Source: Marinimicrobium alkaliphilum
Lineage (GTDB): Bacteria > Pseudomonadota > Gammaproteobacteria > Pseudomonadales > Cellvibrionaceae
Reading direction: 5' to 3'
Length of the DNA: 64,000 nucleotides
NCBI RefSeq assembly: GCF_003259155.1
Contig: NZ_QGMQ01000002.1
Location: forward strand, 246,925-310,924
In this document: positions 20,101 through 28,978 of the stretch, in pieces
How the letters are laid out: every line of letters begins with the position of its first letter
Numbering within the stretch: the first letter of the stretch is position 1
Made by a program: the position numbers and the translations under genes
Notes under the pieces: model-generated
What the model saw: the letters and a program-made list of their open reading frames with translations, nothing else
Databases searched by the model: none
Told to the model about the DNA's origin: nothing

Positions 20101-21187
20101 TGGCTTCAGCAACCCGGCGATGGCGGGCGAGCTGTTGTTTACCGGCGATGAGCGCCCCTCGCGCTTGGCGCTCCGGCGTCTGGATGTGCAACTTCCGGCG
20201 CAGGCGACGCGGGGCGAAGACACGGCAGCCGGTTCAGTGGTCGACGCCATTGATCCGCGCAGCCTGCCTGCACTGGATGTGGTGATCGATGAGCTTGCCT
20301 GGCAAGGTGAACCACTGGGTCGAGTCAGTTTTCGCTTGCGCTCGGATGAGCACGGCAGCTTGTTTGACGATATTCACGCTGACATTAGAGGCTTGCGTTT
20401 GCAGGGCGAGACGGCTGAGCAGGGCGCGAGTTTACTTTGGCTGGTCGATGAGGCCGGTGCTGCCTTGACGCTTGCCAATGGGGTAGTCAGCGCTGATGAC
20501 CTGGGCGGGGTGATGGCGGCCTGGGGGCAGCCGGTGATGATCGAGAGTGAATCGGCCCGCTACGGGCTGAATTTGCGTTGGGCGGGTGCGCCCCACGAGG
20601 TCGACCTGACGCGCCTCGAAGGCGACGTCAGCATGCAGGTCAACAATGGTCGCTTTACCCGCAACCCGGGCGCGGGCGACGGGGTGCTGCGTCTGTTTGC
20701 GGTTTTGAATTTTGACTCTCTCGCCCGGCGGTTGCGCCTGGACTTTTCCGATCTGGTGCAAAGTGGGTTGGCCTATGACGAGATTCGCGGCACCGCCAGT
20801 TTTGATCAGGGCCTGATGTCCTTCAGTGAACCGTTATCCGTGCGCGGCCCCTCAAGCCGCTTCCAGCTTGCGGGCAATATCGACCTGCTCGATGAGACTC
20901 TGGATGCACGCCTGGTGGCGACGCTGCCGGTGGCGGGCAACCTGACTTTTCTGACGGCGCTGGCCGCAGGCCTGCCCGCTGCCGCCGGGGTTTACCTGGT
21001 CAGTCGATTGTTCGAGCGTCAAGTGGACCGTGCGACGAGTATGAGCTACCGGGTGCGCGGCCCCTGGGACGACCCGGAGGTCCGCTTCGATCGGCTGTTT
21101 GACAGTGATGCCAGTCTGCGTGCGACCCCTGGCGGGGTTGTGGTGGAGCCTCTTCCGGAAGCGGCCGAGCCCACTGATCAGGACTGA
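17114..21187 (+). CDS. yhdP: YhdP-family AsmA-like lipid transport protein
   Basis: A 1357-residue envelope protein. One N-terminal membrane helix (~9-28) anchors a very long periplasmic part rich in beta-strand repeats of the DUF3971/AsmA type. In E. coli, YhdP acts with TamB and YdbH as a bridge moving phospholipid to the outer membrane. The C-terminal AsmA-like section contains SGLAYDEIRGTASFDQGLM and SYRVRGPWDDPEVRF. It follows rng by 23 nt, the usual order. Its last 10 nt overlap the convergent darP stop. The nit-type amidohydrolase and tldD genes that commonly follow are absent. Confidence 0.93.
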   Translation: MARFVGSLVKTLYLTVAVALIALAVMVQLGRSFAHLASDYSEPLSHYLSERLGLTVVIAELEVQWPGINPQVVLTDVQLTGESELPVLELERAALELDLWQSALRGRLHWGRADVDGGAMTLWQFADGRWQIPGLPVVGTDTEMAEDVGNATPDSFFELFLLGTQIHFRDTHFTLRFSDQREVQLFAPQVSLENRRNFHRLALDVDIDERAQALQLIVEGRGDPRVPARFDARGYLQLRDVPTSEPLIGVAALLLGGIDHPNWYSSGRLDAELWFNSRPGGDGYALKGQLSSSDLLWPTGEFPVAIHELHTDVTGHWLRTGAWQVALQDLHGRWNESSLEGINIAASADGLGEPLRLMSDAIALDVVQRLALENTWLMASPRLEEVITTLAPLGELRDLTFELPLDEPGSWQLSAQLESVSVRPWAGVPGLQGVDGYVYADRRGGHVDLAREGSFSMFYPQVYDAPMRYGGAQGQVAWWLRPEDNRVYVNSGPLTLQGEPGNSEHARGYMWLSVPWERYSADLDLYLYIGGHDIPAGLHTKYVPAVVPRALTGWLERAVGRSNPGYASDGAFIFRGTLNNPEALARSHQLYLNVHNANLDYHPEWPALRRFTGELVLNDNLLDARVDNGHIYNSRVKALQVALQPNPEGEQSLLKLNGRIDGLASDGLRVLRESFLRRFVGNQMDGWYMHGNLQADVSLDIPLGEGEAGARQQVDIALSSPSLRMDNFGVNVAQVRGDLHYDSRSGLSSDNLRGQLFGEPLAVSIHPHTDPRGANQTRIDLSSRISRDNLLDWLRRPELLFFEGETQVDARISLKHGENVAADARDPDPARVAIEVQSDLQGMAVNLPLGYRKTAEETRPLALTLRLHEQTRELKLDYGDDLGLWLEAGAETLTLLRGNLALGAPAHLPAEPILLLSGALENLDPQPWQGLVDDYQGYVRQMREEQGDLEALTDVLSLSALPPLHAQILVRDQQLGPLQLTDLALEVTPLDDDWQIGFSNPAMAGELLFTGDERPSRLALRRLDVQLPAQATRGEDTAAGSVVDAIDPRSLPALDVVIDELAWQGEPLGRVSFRLRSDEHGSLFDDIHADIRGLRLQGETAEQGASLLWLVDEAGAALTLANGVVSADDLGGVMAAWGQPVMIESESARYGLNLRWAGAPHEVDLTRLEGDVSMQVNNGRFTRNPGAGDGVLRLFAVLNFDSLARRLRLDFSDLVQSGLAYDEIRGTASFDQGLMSFSEPLSVRGPSSRFQLAGNIDLLDETLDARLVATLPVAGNLTFLTALAAGLPAAAGVYLVSRLFERQVDRATSMSYRVRGPWDDPEVRFDRLFDSDASLRATPGGVVVEPLPEAAEPTDQD

Positions 21188-21702
21188 TCTTGCGCCAGCA
21201 CCTCCAGCAGATAGCGAAACAGTTTACGTGCATGCGCCGGAGGTTTCTGGCCGGATTTTTCTTTCAAGGCCTGGCGTAGCAGCGAGCGCAAGTGTTGAAT
21301 ATCGGTGTTTGGATACTGGGCGATAAAGGCTTCGAGCTGTGCCTTGTCGCCGGTCATCAGTTGTTCGCGCCAGCGCTCCACCAGGTGTTGGCGATGGATG
21401 TGCTGGTTGTGCTTGTCTTTCAGGCGGGCGACGCCGTCAATAATGCTCTGGTGATCGCCTTCGCGCATAAGCCGGCCAATGTATTGCATCTGCCGTCGGC
21501 GCGCCTCGTTGTGTCTCAGGCGCTGGAATTCATGGATGGCATCAAGCAGCTCGCCGGTGACCGGAATCTCGCCCAGTTGCCCGTCGTTCATCTCGGTCAG
21601 TTCCTTGCCCAGATCCTGTAGCGCGAGCATTTCACGCTTGACCTGGGATTTACTTTTGTACGACTCCTCGTCGTGGGCGTCGTCATGGGGATTGTCGGTC
21701 AT
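21178..21702 (-). CDS. darP: Ribosome biogenesis factor DarP (YjgA)
   Basis: A 174-residue, highly charged, helical protein matching the YjgA/DarP family (SKSQVKREMLALQDLGKEL at the N-terminus, then LRHNEARRRQMQYIGRLMR). In E. coli it associates with the late 50S precursor and assists peptidyl-transferase-centre maturation. The gene is usually beside pmbA (tldE), which is missing here. Its stop overlaps the end of yhdP on the opposite strand. Confidence 0.92.
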   Translation of the reverse strand: MTDNPHDDAHDEESYKSKSQVKREMLALQDLGKELTEMNDGQLGEIPVTGELLDAIHEFQRLRHNEARRRQMQYIGRLMREGDHQSIIDGVARLKDKHNQHIHRQHLVERWREQLMTGDKAQLEAFIAQYPNTDIQHLRSLLRQALKEKSGQKPPAHARKLFRYLLEVLAQDQS

Positions 21703-21708
21703 TGATGA

Positions 21709-21981
21709 TTACTCGTCTTCTTCAAAACGTTGGGCGATCAACTCGCAAAGGGTATCCAGGGCCTGCTCGGCATCGTCACCGTCGGTGGCGACTTCGAGGC
21801 AGCTGCCCTTGGCGGCTGCGAGCAGCATGAGTGACATAACGCTCTTACCGTCGACCCAGCTACCCTCAGGGGTGCGAGCCTGAATCCGGCAACTGAATAG
21901 GTTTGCCGCCGTGGCAAACTTGGCCGCCGCGCGGGCGTGTAGCCCGCGCTTATTGACGATGGTAACGGTGCGTTGCGGCAT
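21709..21981 (-). CDS. npr: HPr-family phosphocarrier of the nitrogen PTS (NPr)
   Basis: A 90-residue HPr homologue. The phospho-acceptor His is in KRGLHARAAAKFA (~16), and the regulatory Ser region is KSVMSLMLLAA. It relays phosphate from EI-Ntr to PtsN. The start at 21981 gives the normal length; the ORF is open upstream into rapZ. It sits 4 nt after the rapZ stop and 6 nt before darP. Confidence 0.92.
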   Translation of the reverse strand: MPQRTVTIVNKRGLHARAAAKFATAANLFSCRIQARTPEGSWVDGKSVMSLMLLAAAKGSCLEVATDGDDAEQALDTLCELIAQRFEEDE

Positions 21982-21985
21982 GACG

Positions 21986-22858
21986 TTAGTGGGTCTTCTG
22001 GCGGTTGATGTCGCGGTGGCGAACCTGCACGTTATCGTGCGTGGCGGCGACATGTTGGTAGAGCTTTTCGGCCAGGTACACCGAGCGATGCTGGCCGCCG
22101 GTGCAGCCGAGGGCAATGGTGATGTAGCTGCGGTTGTTGGCCGAATAGTGGGGCAGCCAGCGGTCCAGGAAGCCAGCCACGTCAGAGTACATTTGATGCA
22201 CCGTCTCTTCCTGCTCCAGAAACTCGATCACGGCCGGGTCTTTGCCCGTTTGAGGGCGTAGCTCGGGCTTCCAGTGAGGGTTGGGCAGGCAGCGGGCGTC
22301 AAATACCAGGTCGGCGTTGACCGGGGACCCGTGTTTGAATCCGAAGGACTCGAACAAAATCGCCATGGTTGATGTGTCGCGTCCCACCACCCGCTGTTTG
22401 ACCAGATCGCGGAGCTCGTGGAGGTTCAGGTGGCTGGTGTCGAGCACCTGATCAGCGGTGTCGCGAATCGGTTCCAGCAGCGTCTGTTCGGCGGCGATAG
22501 CCTCTTTGAGGTTGGTGTGTTTGTCGCTCAGGGGGTGTTTCCGCCGGGTTTCGCTAAAACGTTGAATCAACACCGGTGCCTGGGTGTCGAGAAACAGCAC
22601 GTGAAAGGGTAGATGGGCGTCCTTGAGGGTTTTGATCAAGGTCGGGAAGACGTTCAGGTCCTGCCAGGCGTTGCGCACGTCGATGCCGATGGCAAACTTC
22701 AGATCGTCGCCATTTTTATGAATCTGCATTTGTGCCACCAGCGCGGGCAGCAGGCTCACGGGCAGGTTGTCGATGCAGTTGTAGCCCACATCCTCGAGGA
22801 CATGCAGGGCCGTACTCTTTCCCGAACCTGACAGTCCGCTGACGATAACCAAATGCAT
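21986..22858 (-). CDS. rapZ: RNase adapter / nucleotide-binding protein RapZ
   Basis: A 290-residue P-loop protein with Walker A GLSGSGKST at residues ~8-16 and the C-terminal region ALGCTGGQHRSVYLAEKL typical of RapZ. In E. coli it binds the GlmY/GlmZ sRNAs and guides RNase E to control glmS; the sRNA partners vary between genera. It lies between ptsN and npr in the rpoN operon, the standard position. Confidence 0.95.
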   Translation of the reverse strand: MHLVIVSGLSGSGKSTALHVLEDVGYNCIDNLPVSLLPALVAQMQIHKNGDDLKFAIGIDVRNAWQDLNVFPTLIKTLKDAHLPFHVLFLDTQAPVLIQRFSETRRKHPLSDKHTNLKEAIAAEQTLLEPIRDTADQVLDTSHLNLHELRDLVKQRVVGRDTSTMAILFESFGFKHGSPVNADLVFDARCLPNPHWKPELRPQTGKDPAVIEFLEQEETVHQMYSDVAGFLDRWLPHYSANNRSYITIALGCTGGQHRSVYLAEKLYQHVAATHDNVQVRHRDINRQKTH

Positions 22859-22890
22859 GGTGACGATGTTTCCCTGAATAGGCGGATGAA

Positions 22891-23343
22891 TTAGTGGTTG
22901 CCGGTAGCGACCTGAAACAGCGCGTCGTGGCTGTCGGCGCTACGCAGTGCATCGCGAAAGGCACTGTCATTGAGTGCAGCCGCGAGCGCCGCGAGGGTCT
23001 GCAGGTGTTCGTCCTGGGCGCGCTCGGGTACCAGCATGGCAAACAGGATGTCTACCGATTCGCCATCAATGGCATCAAAGTCGATCGGATCCTTGAGGGT
23101 GATCAGTGCGCCCAGGGTGCCCTCGGCATTCTCCACCCGGCAGTGCGGGATGGCGATACCGTGGCCGATACCGGTCGAGCCCAGACGTTCACGGGCCACC
23201 AGGCGGCGGAACAGGTCGTCGGCGTCAATGGCCGGGACGTCCGCCGATATGGTGTTGGCCAGCAGCTCCAGGGCGCGCTTTTTGCTGACTCCCTCAATGC
23301 CGCACAGGGTGCGGCCGGGGGTGATGATATCTTTAATTAACAT
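22891..23343 (-). CDS. ptsN: PTS EIIA-Ntr regulatory protein
   Basis: A 150-residue EIIA of the mannitol/fructose fold. The phosphorylated His is in GIGHGIAIPHCRV (~69). It accepts phosphate from NPr and, in its two forms, regulates potassium transport, sensor kinases and metabolism rather than sugar import. It is located between hpf and rapZ as in other gammaproteobacteria. Confidence 0.94.
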   Translation of the reverse strand: MLIKDIITPGRTLCGIEGVSKKRALELLANTISADVPAIDADDLFRRLVARERLGSTGIGHGIAIPHCRVENAEGTLGALITLKDPIDFDAIDGESVDILFAMLVPERAQDEHLQTLAALAAALNDSAFRDALRSADSHDALFQVATGNH

Positions 23344-23348
23344 GGGCG

Positions 23349-23639
23349 TTATCGATGGCTGCGGAGTTTTTCTTTGTGTTTGATCAACTGTCGGTCGAGC
23401 TTGTCGGCGAGCATGTCGATGGCGGCGTACATATCTTCGGAGGTGGCATCGGCAAACAGGTCCTTGCCGCTCACATGGACGGTAGCTTCGGCTTTCTGGT
23501 CCAGCTTCTCAATGGTCAAGATCACCTGGGTTTTGGTTATCCGGTCGTGATGGTTGGTTAAGCGCTCAAGTTTGCTGTTGACGTAGTCGCGCAGGGCATC
23601 GGTAATTTCCAGGTGGTGACCGCTGATGGTGATTTGCAT
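23349..23639 (-). CDS. hpf: Ribosome hibernation promoting factor (short form)
   Basis: A 96-residue HPF/YfiA protein starting MQITISGHHLEITDALRDYV, with the conserved KDLFADATSEDMYAAIDML. The short form binds the 30S decoding region and promotes 100S dimers in stationary phase. The start at 23639 is set by the conserved N-terminus and GAGGA upstream. It is encoded directly after rpoN. Confidence 0.94.
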   Translation of the reverse strand: MQITISGHHLEITDALRDYVNSKLERLTNHHDRITKTQVILTIEKLDQKAEATVHVSGKDLFADATSEDMYAAIDMLADKLDRQLIKHKEKLRSHR

Positions 23640-23774
23640 AGATACGTCCTCTTCTTTTGGGGCTGCACCGGGCGGGAACAGCCCGCTCGGCTGATGTCTT
23701 CGGTTATCGCTGGCTTGCCGACCGTCCACCCTTCAGCATAGCAGTGGCTTTGCAAGAGTTCATGCCCCCGTGCA

Positions 23775-25310
23775 CTAAACCAGCCGTTTACGTTCGTTGG
23801 AAGGCGGTATGCCAAGAGATTCACGGTACTTGGCGATGGTGCGCCGGGCCACTTTAATGCCCTGCTCAGCCAGCAGCGCGGTAATCTTACTGTCACTCAA
23901 GGGCTTTTTCGTGCTTTCCCCGGCGACCAGCTTCTTGATCATGGCCCTGATGGCGGTCGATGAGCACTCGCCGCCCGAGTCGGTGCTGACGTGACTGGAG
24001 AAGAAGTACTTGAGCTCGTAGATACCCTGCGGGGTGTGCATATACTTCTGCGTCGTCACTCGGGAGATGGTGGATTCGTGCATCTCCACCAGCTCGGCGA
24101 TGTCGTGCAGGACCAGCGGCTTCATAGCCTCAGCGCCGTGCTCGAGAAATTCGCGCTGTTTCTCAACGATACAGGTGGCCACTTTAAGCAGGGTCTCGTT
24201 GCGGCTCTGCAGGCTCTTTAGGAACCAGCGGGCCTCTTGCAGGTTGTCTTTGAGGAAGGTGTTGTCCGAGCTGGAGTCCGCCCGCTTGACCATCGAGGCA
24301 TAGTCAGTGTTGATGCGCAGGCGCGGCGCGATATCCGGGTTGAGCTCGACGCTCCAGCGGCCGTGGAGTTTACGCACAAACACATCCGGCACGACATACT
24401 CGGTTTCGCCGGTGTCGATCGCGTCGCCGGGGCGCGGGTTGAGCGCCTGAATAAGGGCGATGGCCTGTCCCAGCTCCGCTTCCTTCAGGCGCGTGCGGCG
24501 CATCAGCTGGCGGTAGTCGCGGCTGCCCAGCAGCCCGAGGTGCTGGCGCACGATCAGCTCGGCAGCTTCCAGTTGTGGCGTTTCCCGGGGCAGTTGCTGG
24601 AGTTGCACCAACAGGCATTCGGACAGATCCTGGCTGGCCACGCCAATCGGGTCAAATTGCTGGATGCGGTGTTGCACGGCAACCACCTCGTCGTACTCCA
24701 GCTCGCCCCAGTTGTCGTCGTCCCAGTCGCTACTCAAGCCCTCGTGAATATCGCTGAGTGGGGTCGAGAGCATGCCGCCGGGCTCTACGGCATCGATAAT
24801 GGCCATGGCGATTACCCGGTCCTGGTCGGACATGGGGGTCAGGTTCAGCTGCCACATCAGGTGATCGTACAGGGATTCAGTGGTGCCACGGCGGCTGTCG
24901 TAGTCGCCGTCCTCGCCGTCGTAAGGGGTGCTGGCGCCGGCAGGGCCACTGGCCTGGTAGACGTCGTCCCAGCTGGTGTCGACGGGCAGGTCCTCGGGGA
25001 TAGCGTCATTCCAGTCGCTGCCCTCCTCGGCGCTGCCTTCACTGGCGTCACCACGGCGATCGTCGGTGTCGGCACTCGGTTTTTCCGGATCGCGGGTGTT
25101 TTCGCGCGAGTCGTAGTCACGCTCGTCGGTGCCGCTGTCGGACTCGCCATCGCCGACTTCCTCGACTTCGAGCATGGGATTGGAGTCTAGGGCCTCCTGA
25201 ATCTCCTGCTGCAGGTCGAGTGTCGAGAGCTGCAGCAAGCGGATAGCCTGTTGCAGTTGGGGCGTCATGGTCAGCTGCTGACCGAGTTTTAGCTGGAGAG
25301 ATTGTTTCAT
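23775..25310 (-). CDS. rpoN: RNA polymerase sigma-54 factor
   Basis: A 511-residue sigma-54. Region I is Gln/Leu-rich ([20 protein letters not shown], ~8-27). A long acidic region II (~50-135, many Asp/Glu/Ser) follows, then the core-binding domain, the HTH ([19 protein letters not shown]) and the C-terminal RpoN box [10 protein letters not shown]. It directs transcription from -24/-12 promoters with enhancer-binding activators. It is separated from lptB by 175 nt, so it may have its own promoter. Confidence 0.97.
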   Translation of the reverse strand: MKQSLQLKLGQQLTMTPQLQQAIRLLQLSTLDLQQEIQEALDSNPMLEVEEVGDGESDSGTDERDYDSRENTRDPEKPSADTDDRRGDASEGSAEEGSDWNDAIPEDLPVDTSWDDVYQASGPAGASTPYDGEDGDYDSRRGTTESLYDHLMWQLNLTPMSDQDRVIAMAIIDAVEPGGMLSTPLSDIHEGLSSDWDDDNWGELEYDEVVAVQHRIQQFDPIGVASQDLSECLLVQLQQLPRETPQLEAAELIVRQHLGLLGSRDYRQLMRRTRLKEAELGQAIALIQALNPRPGDAIDTGETEYVVPDVFVRKLHGRWSVELNPDIAPRLRINTDYASMVKRADSSSDNTFLKDNLQEARWFLKSLQSRNETLLKVATCIVEKQREFLEHGAEAMKPLVLHDIAELVEMHESTISRVTTQKYMHTPQGIYELKYFFSSHVSTDSGGECSSTAIRAMIKKLVAGESTKKPLSDSKITALLAEQGIKVARRTIAKYRESLGIPPSNERKRLV

Positions 25311-25485
25311 CGCCGGTTAAGCCAAACTCCTCGTCACCGAAAAATGCGAATGGTTACTGCGAGTTTAGTCAGTGTCACGGCGCCAGGCAATATCTGTAAG
25401 CAATGTTTATGCCTGTTCTATGAAAATAGCTTTTTGTCAAGCCCTCTAAGGCGCGCCGTATGGGTGTATACCGTTTTCTGAGGGG

Positions 25486-26211
25486 CTAGAGGTGAAAGTT
25501 TTCACCCAGGTAGACCTGGCGGACTTTCTCGTTGGCGAGCACGTCCTGAGGGCTGCCCTCAGCAATAATATGGCCTTCGCTGACGATATAGGCTTCCTCG
25601 CAGATATCCAGGGTTTCACGCACGTTGTGATCGGTGATCAAAACCCCAATACCCCGGTCGCGCAGGTGACGCACGATCTGCTTGATGTCGGAGACCGAAA
25701 TCGGGTCGACCCCGGCGAAGGGCTCATCGAGCAGAATGAACTGTGGCTCGGTGGCCAAGGCGCGGGCAATCTCAACGCGTCGGCGCTCCCCGCCAGACAG
25801 GGCCATGCCCAGGTTGTCCTTGATGTGAGTGATGTGAAACTCACGGATCAGGGCGTCGAGCTTGGCCAGGCGCTGCTTGCGGTTGAGCTCTTTACGGGTT
25901 TCGAGAATGGCCATGATGTTGTCGGCCACAGTGAGCTTTCGAAATACCGACGCCTCCTGGGGCAGATAGCCAATGCCCGCGCGCGCCCGACCGTGGATCG
26001 GCAGGTGGGTAATGTCATTGTCATCGATGCCGACTTTGCCGGCGTCAGCCGGCACCAGCCCGGCGATCATGTAAAAACAGGTGGTTTTACCGGCGCCGTT
26101 GGGGCCCAGCAAACCGACGATTTGCCCAGCGGATACGTTGAGAGACACGTCGATAACGACCTTGCGGCCACTGTAGCTTTTGGCCAGATTGTGTGCGTAC
26201 AGAGTAGGCAT
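25486..26211 (-). CDS. lptB: LPS export ABC transporter ATP-binding protein LptB
   Basis: A 241-residue ABC ATPase that powers LPS extraction by LptFG. Walker [10 protein letters not shown] (~36-44), Q-loop region [15 protein letters not shown], signature LSGGERRR and Walker [16 protein letters not shown] are all intact. The position lptC-lptA-lptB-rpoN is the usual one. Confidence 0.97.
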   Translation of the reverse strand: MPTLYAHNLAKSYSGRKVVIDVSLNVSAGQIVGLLGPNGAGKTTCFYMIAGLVPADAGKVGIDDNDITHLPIHGRARAGIGYLPQEASVFRKLTVADNIMAILETRKELNRKQRLAKLDALIREFHITHIKDNLGMALSGGERRRVEIARALATEPQFILLDEPFAGVDPISVSDIKQIVRHLRDRGIGVLITDHNVRETLDICEEAYIVSEGHIIAEGSPQDVLANEKVRQVYLGENFHL

Positions 26212-26218
26212 ACGGCGA

Positions 26219-26761
26219 TCAATCCTCGGCGGGGGTGCGTGTGCGGGGCGGTATGACCATTTCTACCCGGGGGCTGTCGGAGTCGCGCTCGCCGGTGATG
26301 TTGACCAGGTCTTCGAGCATGTTGTAATTGATGCGGTTGCCCGACATGGTTGAACCGTCCTGTTCGAGGCTGGCGTTGCGCAGCAGCAGGACCTGCTCTC
26401 GGGCCACATCGTAGTCAATGGCATCGGCCCGGGCGTGCATGGGGCCGCGCTCGGGGTCGCGCCGCTGCTGCAGGTGTGCCGGGCTGCCATGGGCTTCGAC
26501 GCGCTCGACGTCGTTGGCCTCGTTGGTATGGATAATCACCTTGTCTGCTTCAATACGCATGCTGCCCTGGCGCATACGCACATCACCTTCGTAGGTGGTG
26601 ATGCCTCGACGTTGATCGAGTTCGGCGCGATCGGCCTCGATATGGATGGGCTGTTCGCGGTCATCGGGTAGGGCGCTGGCCACCAAAGGCAGGCTCAGAA
26701 CCAATGCCAGCAGCCACTGAGGGCTCCGGGGCTGGCGTATACGGGAGTAATCAGGGTTCAT
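26219..26761 (-). CDS. lptA: LPS transport periplasmic protein LptA
   Basis: A 180-residue periplasmic beta-jellyroll protein that bridges LptC to LptD. A signal peptide ([15 protein letters not shown]) is followed by [19 protein letters not shown] and [19 protein letters not shown], typical of the OstA domain. The ATG at 26761 overlaps the lptC stop and is preceded by GAGGGG; an ATG at 26776 is possible but less well spaced. Confidence 0.94.
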   Translation of the reverse strand: MNPDYSRIRQPRSPQWLLALVLSLPLVASALPDDREQPIHIEADRAELDQRRGITTYEGDVRMRQGSMRIEADKVIIHTNEANDVERVEAHGSPAHLQQRRDPERGPMHARADAIDYDVAREQVLLLRNASLEQDGSTMSGNRINYNMLEDLVNITGERDSDSPRVEMVIPPRTRTPAED

Positions 26762-27332
26762 AATCCCCTCTGACATTGGCTAAAAGTTCAATTCGGTCCT
26801 GGTCCAGGTAGGCGCGCATGCCGATCGAGCGGGTCACCCCCTGAGGGGTGCGAATGGTAACAGCTTTGTCGGTTTGTGCGAATTGTTGTTCCGGGCGCAA
26901 CTCCAGCCGCTCGGTGGTGAGTTCCAGGAGTCCGCCGTCGACCGGTCGCTTCCAACCCCTAACCTGACCCTCGAGGGTGACGCGTTCGCCTTCTTCTTCA
27001 CTCCGACCGGTATCGGCACGCACTTGCCAGGGTGCGTCGCCGTCGGCACTGTGGAAAGTCATTTCCGGGTTGTGAAAAAGGATATAGTCGCGGGGGCTGG
27101 TGCGGCCAGGGGATTGCTGGAAGTGCTCGACTTCGGGGGCAGCCAATTGATACCCAAGGGCGCCCTCGGCGTCATACTCCCAGCTTTGGGCGCCGCGCAG
27201 GTAAGCATTCGGAAAGCGTTCATCGGCCTCTGGCGGCGGCGCCAGCAATTCCCGTGGGTCGGAGTCCCAAAAGGCCACCACCAAAAAAACCACCAGGGCG
27301 CCCAGCCCTCCGAAAATCAGACGGCGATTCAA
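26751..27332 (-). CDS. lptC: LPS export protein LptC
   Basis: A 193-residue bitopic protein: N-terminal helix (~4-22) and a periplasmic jellyroll that receives LPS from LptBFG and passes it to LptA. It starts at TTG 27332 with GGAGGG upstream, overlapping the kdsC stop (TTGA). Weak sequence conservation is normal; length and position support the call. Confidence 0.9.
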   Translation of the reverse strand: MNRRLIFGGLGALVVFLVVAFWDSDPRELLAPPPEADERFPNAYLRGAQSWEYDAEGALGYQLAAPEVEHFQQSPGRTSPRDYILFHNPEMTFHSADGDAPWQVRADTGRSEEEGERVTLEGQVRGWKRPVDGGLLELTTERLELRPEQQFAQTDKAVTIRTPQGVTRSIGMRAYLDQDRIELLANVRGDYEP

Positions 27333-27910
27333 ACCGAGCCCTCCGGTGTGGCCAGATAGGGGGCAAGGCGCTCGTCAAAGCAGCCCTGGGCTTCCATGAG
27401 CAGGTCGCAGGCCTCCCGTACTGCACCCTGGCCGCCAGGCGCGTCGCTGCACCAGTGGGCGCGTTCGCGCACGCTCTTGTGGGCGTTGGGTACCGTCAGT
27501 GCCAGACCAACCCGGGTCATGACGCCCAGATCCGGCCAGTCGTCACCCATAAAGGCGATATTTTCCAGCGGCAGAGGGCGGTCTGCGCGCAGTTCCTCAA
27601 GGGCCAGCCATTTGTCTTCGCGTCCCTGGATCAGCACGGTCACGCCCAGGTCGCGAGCCCGGCGCGCCACCAGGCCGCTGGTGCGACCGGTGATGATGCC
27701 TACGGTGACGCCGCTTTTTTGCAGCATCTTGATGCCGTGGCCGTCGAGGGTGCTGAAGGCTTTGTACTCGTTGCCGTCGTTGCTGAAATACAGGCGGCCA
27801 TCGGTGAGCACGCCGTCGACATCGAGTAGCAGCAGTTTAATGTCGGCGGCGCGCTCTTGCAGGCGCGCCCGTGACAAGGGTTTGCGGGTGTCTTGCATAA
27901 ATGAATCCAT
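27329..27910 (-). CDS. kdsC: 3-deoxy-D-manno-octulosonate 8-phosphate phosphatase KdsC
   Basis: A 193-residue HAD phosphatase that converts Kdo-8-P to Kdo. Seen: the nucleophile motif LLLLDVDGVLTDG (~26-38), GIITGRTSG (motif II) and AFMGDDWPDLGVM (motif IV). The start is uncertain between 27910 and the ATG at 27898; neither has a strong SD. It follows kdsD directly, giving two steps of Kdo synthesis in one operon. Confidence 0.94.
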   Translation of the reverse strand: MDSFMQDTRKPLSRARLQERAADIKLLLLDVDGVLTDGRLYFSNDGNEYKAFSTLDGHGIKMLQKSGVTVGIITGRTSGLVARRARDLGVTVLIQGREDKWLALEELRADRPLPLENIAFMGDDWPDLGVMTRVGLALTVPNAHKSVRERAHWCSDAPGGQGAVREACDLLMEAQGCFDERLAPYLATPEGSV

Positions 27911-27916
27911 AATCGG

Positions 27917-28888
27917 TTAGACCACCCCGGCGCGCAGGATATCGTGCATATGCAGCACGCCCACAGGGCGGCGCTGATCGTCTTCGACAATCAGCGCGGT
28001 GATTTTGCTGTCTTCCATGATATTCAACGCCTCGGCCGCAAGCGTGGTGTCGCGCAGCGTCTTGGGTGTCCGGTTCATCAGCTCACCGATAGTGGCGGCG
28101 TTGATGTCGATGCCCTGGTCGATACTGCGGCGCAGGTCGCCGTCGGTGTAGATGCCCAGCAGGCAGCCCTGATCATCGACCACGGTGGTCATGCCAAAGC
28201 CTTTTTCGGTCATCACCAGCAGGGCGTGGGGCAGCGGGGTATTCGGACTGACCCGCGGAATTTCCTCGCCTGCGTGCATGATATCCGAAGCGCGCAACAG
28301 CAATTTGCGCCCAAGGGCACCCCCGGGGTGGGAAAAGGCAAAATCCTCCGCGGTAAAGCCGCGCGCCTCGAGCAGTGCGATGGCCAAAGCGTCGCCCATC
28401 ACCAGTGCGGTCGTCGTGCTGGAGGTCGGCGCGAGCGCCAAAGGACAGGCCTCGTGGGGGACGCTGACATCCAGGTGCACTTCCGAGACTTCTGCCAGCG
28501 GCGACGCCGGATTGCCGGTCATACTGATGATGGGGGTCCCCATGCGCTTGAATAAGGGCAACAGCGTCAGGATCTCAGTGGAGGTGCCGGAGTAGGAGAT
28601 GGCCACCACCAGATCGCCAGGGGTAATCATGCCCAGGTCGCCGTGGCTGGCTTCGCCCGGGTGTACAAAGTAGGCGGGGGTACCGGTGCTGGCCAGGGTG
28701 GCGGCGATCTTCTTGCCGATATGGCCGGACTTGCCCATACCGGTGACGATGGTGCGCCCGCCACAGCTGAGAATCAGTTCGCAGGCGCGACTGAATTGGC
28801 CGTCGATGCGCTCACCCAGCGCACGCACTGCCTCGGCCTCGGTGGCCACGGTGCGCTGTCCTGAACTGATAAAGTCGAATTCGCTCAT
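27917..28888 (-). CDS. kdsD: D-arabinose 5-phosphate isomerase KdsD
   Basis: A 323-residue SIS-domain isomerase that converts ribulose-5-P to arabinose-5-P, the Kdo precursor. The SIS domain (TGMGKSGHIGKKIAATLAS; SYSGTSTEIL) is followed by two CBS domains (~205-323). The start at 28888 gives MSEFDFISSG, as in homologues; an ORF extension of 18 residues is unlikely to be used. It begins the kdsD-kdsC-lptCAB run. Confidence 0.95.
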   Translation of the reverse strand: MSEFDFISSGQRTVATEAEAVRALGERIDGQFSRACELILSCGGRTIVTGMGKSGHIGKKIAATLASTGTPAYFVHPGEASHGDLGMITPGDLVVAISYSGTSTEILTLLPLFKRMGTPIISMTGNPASPLAEVSEVHLDVSVPHEACPLALAPTSSTTTALVMGDALAIALLEARGFTAEDFAFSHPGGALGRKLLLRASDIMHAGEEIPRVSPNTPLPHALLVMTEKGFGMTTVVDDQGCLLGIYTDGDLRRSIDQGIDINAATIGELMNRTPKTLRDTTLAAEALNIMEDSKITALIVEDDQRRPVGVLHMHDILRAGVV

Positions 28889-28978
28889 GCCTTGCCTGTT
28901 GTCAATCCTGATAAGGGCGCCTGGTTGCTCAGGGTGCGCCATTATAGCTTACCTGAGCAGGTGTTGCTGGGCGGGGGG

